Shown here: positions 57,274-60,913 of the stretch, piece by piece
Layout of the letters: each line of letters starts with the position of its first letter
How positions within the stretch are numbered: position 1 is the stretch's first letter
From: CAYFMS01 sp964462325
GTDB taxonomy: Bacteria > Patescibacteriota > Patescibacteriia > UBA9934
Assembly (NCBI GenBank): GCA_964462325.1
Contig: CAYWYQ010000003.1
Span: forward strand, 1-60,913
Reading direction: 5' to 3'
Length of the DNA: 60,913 nt
Program-made: the position numbers and the translations under genes
Notes under the pieces: model-generated
The model's database searches: none
What the model saw: the letters and a program-made list of their open reading frames with translations, nothing else
What the model was told of the DNA's origin: nothing

Positions 57274-57284
57274 CATACGCGAAT
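57274..57284 (+). promoter_or_regulatory. CATACGCGAAT site 3, between -10 box and start codon
   Basis: The third copy covers the expected transcription start region of the DUF4352 gene, a typical position for a repressor operator. Confidence 0.5.
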
Positions 57285-57287
57285 CAT

Positions 57288-57848
57288 ATGAAAGAGAAAA
57301 AACCTCTCTACAAGCGATGGTGGTTTTGGGCCATTGCTGTTTTTATTTTGTTCATTATAATCATCGGCTCTAGCGGCGGTGATACTTCCACCGATAGCGG
57401 ATCGAGTGGCGATGAAGCCACCTCTGCTCCAACCGAAGAACAAGTTTCCTATGGTCTCAACGACGAAGTTACAGCAGGAGACGTCAAGTGGATCGTCACA
57501 GACGCCTACACGGCCGAAGTGCTCGATGGTGCATTTACTGGCAAGGAAACAACACAGGGTAAGTTCGTTGTGGTGAATGTTACTGTTGAAAACCTTGGCA
57601 AGGACATGAAGTCCATGACAAGCCTTGACTTGAGGGATAATCAAGGACGTGAATACACAAGTTCCGTAACAAGTTTTAAGAACCTTGGAGCAGAACAGCT
57701 CTACATTCTTGAAAACTTGAACCCAAACCTCCCATACACGTTCGCAGACGTCTACGAAGTACCAAAAGACGCAGAAGGGTTTACTTTGCGAGTGGGCGAC
57801 TTGTCACTCTTTGGAAACAAGGAAGCATTTGTAGAACTTGGGTTCTAG
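57288..57848 (+). CDS. Membrane-anchored DUF4352-type protein (186 aa)
   Basis: A basic start (MKEKKPLYKRWW) and one transmembrane helix (residues 12-28) are followed by a Ser/Gly/Asp-rich linker and an immunoglobulin-like beta domain from about residue 52. The QGKFVVVNVTVENLGKD strand pair and later SLDLRDNQGREYTS are typical of the telokin-like DUF4352 domain found in surface proteins and on mobile elements. The domain would face outside the cell. It is the first gene of a plus-strand unit, and the next gene starts 3 nt after its stop. Confidence 0.82.
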   Translation: MKEKKPLYKRWWFWAIAVFILFIIIIGSSGGDTSTDSGSSGDEATSAPTEEQVSYGLNDEVTAGDVKWIVTDAYTAEVLDGAFTGKETTQGKFVVVNVTVENLGKDMKSMTSLDLRDNQGREYTSSVTSFKNLGAEQLYILENLNPNLPYTFADVYEVPKDAEGFTLRVGDLSLFGNKEAFVELGF

Positions 57849-57851
57849 GGT

Positions 57852-58369
57852 ATGTCTGCCAAAAAAGACGGGGCAAACTTGACTGGTTTGCTCGTCATAA
57901 GGTTGCCACAGGGGTGATGATTCTGTTCGTCTTGTCGCTGCTTGGAACGATAGGATCGTTATTCGAAGAATCAACAACCCCTGCTCCGCAGGAAGTTGAG
58001 ACCACAGAAACAGCTCCTGCTCCAACAACACCAACGAGCACATCCCGACCAACGACGACTGTCACACCAATAGAACCACCTCTTGCATTCACGTTCGTTG
58101 AAGAATACGCCATGAGCCGTGGTGATTACGGATACAAAATAGACGTTGGGTCAGGCCACACGAAGGAAGAAGTGTACGAACTTGCTGATTACCTGCAAAA
58201 CAATTACGTCGAATACAAAGACGGGCAAAAGCAAAAAATCCGAGCAACAGGCACTGGCTCCATCCTACGGGCCGTGACAATCATTGCTCCGTATCCAAGT
58301 GACTCAAACGCGACTCGGCAAACGATTTACGTTCAGGAAGAATCGATACAGGGCGTTTGGTTCAAGTAG
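57852..58369 (+). CDS. Membrane-anchored accessory protein with an A6G -1 frameshift
   Basis: The ATG at 57852 begins MSAKK and soon hits a TGA, while the -1 frame carries the expected continuation RRGKLDWFARHKVATG and a transmembrane helix, then a Pro/Thr-rich linker and a soluble domain to 58369. The switch point is AAAAAAG at 57861-57867, a classical -1 slippery heptamer; a single-A length error would give the same picture. The joined protein is about 172 residues, with the same layout (basic start, anchor, low-complexity linker, outer domain) as its upstream neighbour. An alternative start without frameshift is GTG/ATG at 57914/57917. Family not recognised. Confidence 0.7.
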
Positions 58370-58371
58370 TC

Positions 58372-58402
58372 ACAAAACCACGGCGTCCAACCGTGGTTTT
58401 GT
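58372..58402. terminator. Bidirectional terminator
   Basis: ACAAAACCACGG (58372-58383) pairs perfectly with CCGTGGTTTTGT (58391-58402), between converging genes. Confidence 0.85.
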
Positions 58403-58403
58403 A

Positions 58404-58565
58404 TTACTCCTCAGGAGCTGCATGCTTGGTAAATTCGATGTTGCAGCTATTGTGTTCTTTGCACCAAGCTTCACACTTTTCAGCCCATTCTTTTGTTTTG
58501 TACCGAAAACCACATTCTTCGCATTGAAAGAAAATCTCCTTTTCTTGTTCGATCTGCTTGACCAT
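58404..58565 (-). CDS. Small zinc-ribbon-like protein (53 aa)
   Basis: The start at 58565 (MVKQIEQEKEIFFQC) fits an extended -10 box 8 nt upstream on the minus strand. The core CEECGFRYKTKEWAEKCEAW followed by CKEHNSCNIEFTKHA carries five cysteines plus His residues, consistent with a small zinc-binding domain (CxxCG and C-x3-C). Similar tiny proteins are widespread in archaea and CPR bacteria and have no known function (recollection, not checked). It lies between accessory genes of the element. Confidence 0.7.
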   Translation of the reverse strand: MVKQIEQEKEIFFQCEECGFRYKTKEWAEKCEAWCKEHNSCNIEFTKHAAPEE

Positions 58566-58573
58566 ACAAGGAC

Positions 58574-58582
58574 ATGTTAGCA
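58574..58582 (-). promoter_or_regulatory. Extended -10 promoter of the zinc-ribbon gene, leaderless type
   Basis: On the minus strand, TGC-TAACAT (hexamer 58579-58574) ends 8 nt before the ATG at 58565. Confidence 0.5.
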
Positions 58583-58658
58583 CAAACAGAAACACGCCTC
58601 CACGACGAGTCACGAGAACGTGTCTCTGTCGCACAGGGCGTGTGCGAGATGATGCCGA

Positions 58659-59024
58659 TCAGCAGCCGCCGTAGGTGCGGGCGAACTGCCGGTTCAGGAG
58701 GCGCTTGGCGAACAACGTGCCATAGTGCCCCGCCTGCTCGGTTCCCCAGATCCCCACGAACATGCTGCCGAAGATCCCCCCGTAGAGGATGGCCAACATG
58801 AGCGCGACGGGTGGGATGACGTTGGGTCCGTAGACGTAGTACACCGTGTTCACGATGGCGACCACGATGCCGTAGCCGGCGAGGCACGACAGGAGGGTCA
58901 CGGGAACGAACGAGTTGCCGATGATGTCGTTGACGGTGTTGAGCGTCTTCCGCTCGTCGAACTGCCAGCGGTTCAGCGACCACTCGATCAGGCGATCGGC
59001 GAACATGATAATGAAGGAGCGCAT
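58659..59024 (-). CDS. GC-rich membrane protein of foreign composition (121 aa)
   Basis: I do not recognise this protein. The start at 59024 (MRSFIIMFADRLIEW) follows a GGAGA ribosome binding site, rare in this window. Two long hydrophobic segments (about residues 38-62 and 68-92) imply a membrane protein. It ends in CysGlyGly-type residues (YGGC). Nearly all codons end in G or C (for example CGC, CTG, ATC, GCC), in strong contrast with every surrounding gene, so recent transfer from a GC-rich source is likely. It has a strong private promoter (59082-59110) and sits alone. Confidence 0.75.
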   Translation of the reverse strand: MRSFIIMFADRLIEWSLNRWQFDERKTLNTVNDIIGNSFVPVTLLSCLAGYGIVVAIVNTVYYVYGPNVIPPVALMLAILYGGIFGSMFVGIWGTEQAGHYGTLFAKRLLNRQFARTYGGC

Positions 59025-59081
59025 TGGAATCTCCAGAATATTGTCGGCTTTCCCTGCCGTAGGGGTCTAAAATGACATCTA

Positions 59082-59110
59082 AATATAGCACAAAAATGGC
59101 CTTTTGTCAA
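59082..59110 (-). promoter_or_regulatory. Promoter of the GC-rich gene
   Basis: Minus strand TTGACA (59110-59105), 17-nt spacer, TATATT (59087-59082). Confidence 0.75.
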
Positions 59111-59157
59111 GGCCTTTTGGCTAAAATTAGGCATTTTATAGCCATTTTCCTGTTTAG

Positions 59158-59166
59158 TGTTATACT
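59158..59166 (+). promoter_or_regulatory. Extended -10 promoter of the 59200 operon
   Basis: TGT-TATACT (hexamer 59161-59166), with a leader of about 27 nt to the ATG at 59200. The -35 region is weak. Confidence 0.55.
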
Positions 59167-59199
59167 ATTTGTTGAATATCTTTTTAAGAAACTATATTT

Positions 59200-60102
59200 A
59201 TGAGTACTGAACATAAAGATGGAGGACCTAGACCAGAAGAGCTGGAGGCGTACGAAAATGCTGAGACTGTCCTTATGGAACAGGAATCAGCAGAACAGGC
59301 AGCTACAAGAGAAAAGCAAGAGCAATTTGTAGATGCCTTAGAGGAAAACCCTGAAATGACCGAGGCGGCACAAGAAGATGTCGCGACTGCGGTAAACGAA
59401 CAAGTAATGACAGAAGACCAGCGTGCAGCCCTCGCCGAGGTTGCCGAAGGTCTGGCCAGCACGCAAGCCCTTCTTGAAAGTGGTGCAGACGTAGACTCTC
59501 AAACCATGATTGAGAATATTTTGAAGGAGCGTTACGATGTTACTTTGCAAGAAGTGCTTACCGCATTCAAGCCAACAAAACTAGAATACATTAACCCCTA
59601 CGTTGCCGTACCACAAGAAGCGGCTGTTTGGGGAGTTGCAAAAGCTTTCGGGATCGAAATTCAAGACATGCCGTTAAAGAAAAAGGCAGAAGTTCGTTGG
59701 AAATTGGGAGGCGACGTCCTGAAAGTGCTTGGACTCGCTATGAGGTTTATTCCAGCAGTACAGGCTGGCGCAGCTCCCGTTGGTATGGCAGGTGAGGTAG
59801 TGGGACGCATGGGAAAATCAATGGAAAAAGTAAATGCCGATCCAAAAGCAACAAATTACGATGTTGCGAGAGAACTTACATTAGCTACTCTGCCACGTGA
59901 TGAGAAAGGTGCAATCGATATGGATGCAACAAAGGGGATGATAGCAGAAGTAGGTGGGTTGATGGTTGGTCAAGAGGTTGGAGATGAAGACGTCGATTAT
60001 CTTTTGCAAGAAATTGGGGGGAGTTTAGCCGAGGATCCAGATTCACTGATTGAAGCATTAAAGAATTTTGATGTCATTGTTCAAGAGCAAAAAGCTGCAT
60101 AA
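59200..60102 (+). CDS. Unrecognised 300-aa protein, first of an unknown operon
   Basis: I do not recognise this protein. Residues 1-100 are acidic, Glu/Gln/Ala-rich and probably helical or disordered. A more ordered middle (about 110-200) contains NPYVAVPQEAAVWGVAKAFG and a moderately hydrophobic Gly/Ala-rich stretch (RFIPAVQAGAAPVGMAGEVVG) that could touch a membrane. The C-terminal part has two acidic repeats resembling each other (MIAEVGGLMVGQEVGDEDVD and LLQEIGGSLAEDPDSLIE). It has its own promoter, and the next gene follows 10 nt later. Confidence 0.65.
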   Translation: MSTEHKDGGPRPEELEAYENAETVLMEQESAEQAATREKQEQFVDALEENPEMTEAAQEDVATAVNEQVMTEDQRAALAEVAEGLASTQALLESGADVDSQTMIENILKERYDVTLQEVLTAFKPTKLEYINPYVAVPQEAAVWGVAKAFGIEIQDMPLKKKAEVRWKLGGDVLKVLGLAMRFIPAVQAGAAPVGMAGEVVGRMGKSMEKVNADPKATNYDVARELTLATLPRDEKGAIDMDATKGMIAEVGGLMVGQEVGDEDVDYLLQEIGGSLAEDPDSLIEALKNFDVIVQEQKAA

Positions 60103-60112
60103 CAACCAATAT

Positions 60113-60703
60113 ATGCCTGAACGAAGAGAAAACACGCCACCGTTCACCGAGATGGTAAAAGTGGAGACGCAGGAACAAGAACTCACAACCTACATGGAAA
60201 GAGTGCGAGCTGCCAAGTCGACAATTGAAGAGATTAAAAGTGATCCAGATCTTGTTGAGGGTAAGGATGCCGCTTTGAGAACGGTTATCAACACAGCAAT
60301 TTCTATTGCAGATACCGTTCCAGGATTTGGTGAACTTGCATCATGGGGGGCTGATTTAGCAAAAGTTTGGGCTCGTTATGATTATGAAAAACGACGTGAA
60401 GACGCTGTGAAGAATGGTGAAGACCCCGACGAAGTGGAGTTGAGCAAAATTGACTTAACGCCTGACGTTTCTGTGAAGATCGCCGTTCTAACTGAATTGT
60501 TAGAACTTTTAACTGGAGGTCTCGTTCCTTCACATGCAATTGAAACGGGCCTGCAATTGAAAGCAGATTGGCCAAAACTTAAGAAGGCCGCTGAGAAGTT
60601 ACAAGTTGAATACCGAAAACAACTTCAACTAAGCCTCGAAGAACGAGAGGCTGCAGACGTTTTAGATGTAGAATTTATTGAAGTAACGCAAAACGAAGTA
60701 TGA
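60113..60703 (+). CDS. Unrecognised 196-aa protein, second of the operon
   Basis: I do not recognise this protein. The start at 60113 (MPERRENTPPFTEM) is used because the frame before it overlaps the upstream gene. A hydrophobic-to-amphipathic stretch near residue 65-85 (TAISIADTVPGFGELASWGA) and another near 135 (IAVLTELLELLTGGLVPSHA) are flanked by charged helices, the same layout as the preceding protein. A paired role is possible. It ends in an ATGA overlap with the next gene. Confidence 0.65.
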   Translation: MPERRENTPPFTEMVKVETQEQELTTYMERVRAAKSTIEEIKSDPDLVEGKDAALRTVINTAISIADTVPGFGELASWGADLAKVWARYDYEKRREDAVKNGEDPDEVELSKIDLTPDVSVKIAVLTELLELLTGGLVPSHAIETGLQLKADWPKLKKAAEKLQVEYRKQLQLSLEEREAADVLDVEFIEVTQNEV

Positions 60704-60913
60704 CGCCGCAAGAAGCCATTGAAATTCTGATTCAGAAATCTAGTATCAACGAGAAGCAGAAGCAAGAACTAATTGATGCAGCCGAGAAAATGGACGAGCA
60801 AGGTATAAAGAGCCTTGCCAAGGCACTGGAAGCAATGCACAACCAAGAGGCGGAAGCCGTCCAGGAAGCAATGAAAAATATTGATCAGTTGCTCGAAACG
60901 GGAGCCGACACGC
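60700..60913 (+). CDS. Partial protein running off the window end
   Basis: An ORF starts with ATG overlapping the stop of the previous gene (ATGA) and stays open to the last base. The visible 71 residues (MTPQEAIEILIQKSSINEKQ...) are charged and helical with heptad-like Leu/Ile spacing and resemble the charged helical parts of its two neighbours. No family recognised. Confidence 0.6.
   Translation, partial: MTPQEAIEILIQKSSINEKQKQELIDAAEKMDEQGIKSLAKALEAMHNQEAEAVQEAMKNIDQLLETGADT

Noticed and set aside
58480..59091. 203-codon minus-strand frame over the GC-rich gene
   Set aside because: It is the shadow of the 121-aa gene: GC-rich DNA leaves alternative frames open, and this product is Arg/His/Pro-rich without structure.

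Overview
The window looks like a chromosomal segment of a Patescibacteria/CPR bacterium, probably Parcubacteria-like (inference). The reasons are an S10-spc operon with no rpmD (uL30) gene between rpsE and rplO, short aminoacyl-tRNA synthetases that lack their usual accessory domains, very tight gene packing, few Shine-Dalgarno sites, many promoters whose -10 box sits only 6-9 nt before the ATG, and moderate G+C. UGA ends several genes (for example trxB and the ComEC-type hydrolase), so this is not one of the UGA-recoding lineages. There are two assembly gaps: 10 N inside murA and 100 N between two tRNA genes.

Layout. 1-2.6 kb: a small unknown ORF, rpmF, nusB, rnc, a repeat-rich spacer and tRNA-Arg/tRNA-Lys (minus). 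2.7-8.4 kb: a small membrane protein, a YibE/F protein, proS, then minus-strand HU, RNase Y and truB. 8.4-21.3 kb: a possible prepilin-like protein, infB, trxA-trxB, gdhA, an inactive-looking rhodanese, leuS, ugd, a ComEC split into two genes, and ndk. 21.3-25 kb: a candidate ncRNA, an unrecognised 421-residue protein, murA (Asp at the Cys115 position) and a site-2-type protease. 25-41 kb: the str genes (rpsL, rpsG, fusA), tuf, and a nearly complete S10-spc operon ending in secY. 41.3-51.8 kb: adk, map, a membrane-anchored protein, ruvX, recO, aspS, scpA-scpB, a D,D-carboxypeptidase, three membrane proteins (one a UbiA-like fusion), a gene broken by an in-frame UAG, and tRNA-Met, tRNA-Leu and initiator tRNA-fMet.

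51.9 kb to the end appears to be an integrative element inserted at the 3' end of the initiator tRNA gene. Its large serine recombinase reads into the tRNA on the opposite strand. Upstream in the same direction lie a tiny ORF, an unknown protein, an ATPase, a CHC2 zinc-finger (primase-like) protein and a protein with an SSB-like C-terminal tip (DDVPF); together these resemble a minimal replication module. Beyond them are a divergent control region with repeated CATACGCGAAT sites, two membrane-anchored accessory proteins (one with an apparent A6G -1 frameshift), a small zinc-ribbon protein, a strikingly GC-rich membrane ORF and a three-gene unknown operon running off the end. The far attachment site is not in the window.

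The most unusual non-coding feature is a family of about 100-130 bp imperfect palindromes (at least nine copies). They share a GTAC-loop-GTAC apex, but their arms differ in sequence from copy to copy while staying complementary. Several sit immediately after stop codons. A second set of short palindromes (RAGGTYNRACCTY) is phased at 21 bp in the infB-trxA spacer.
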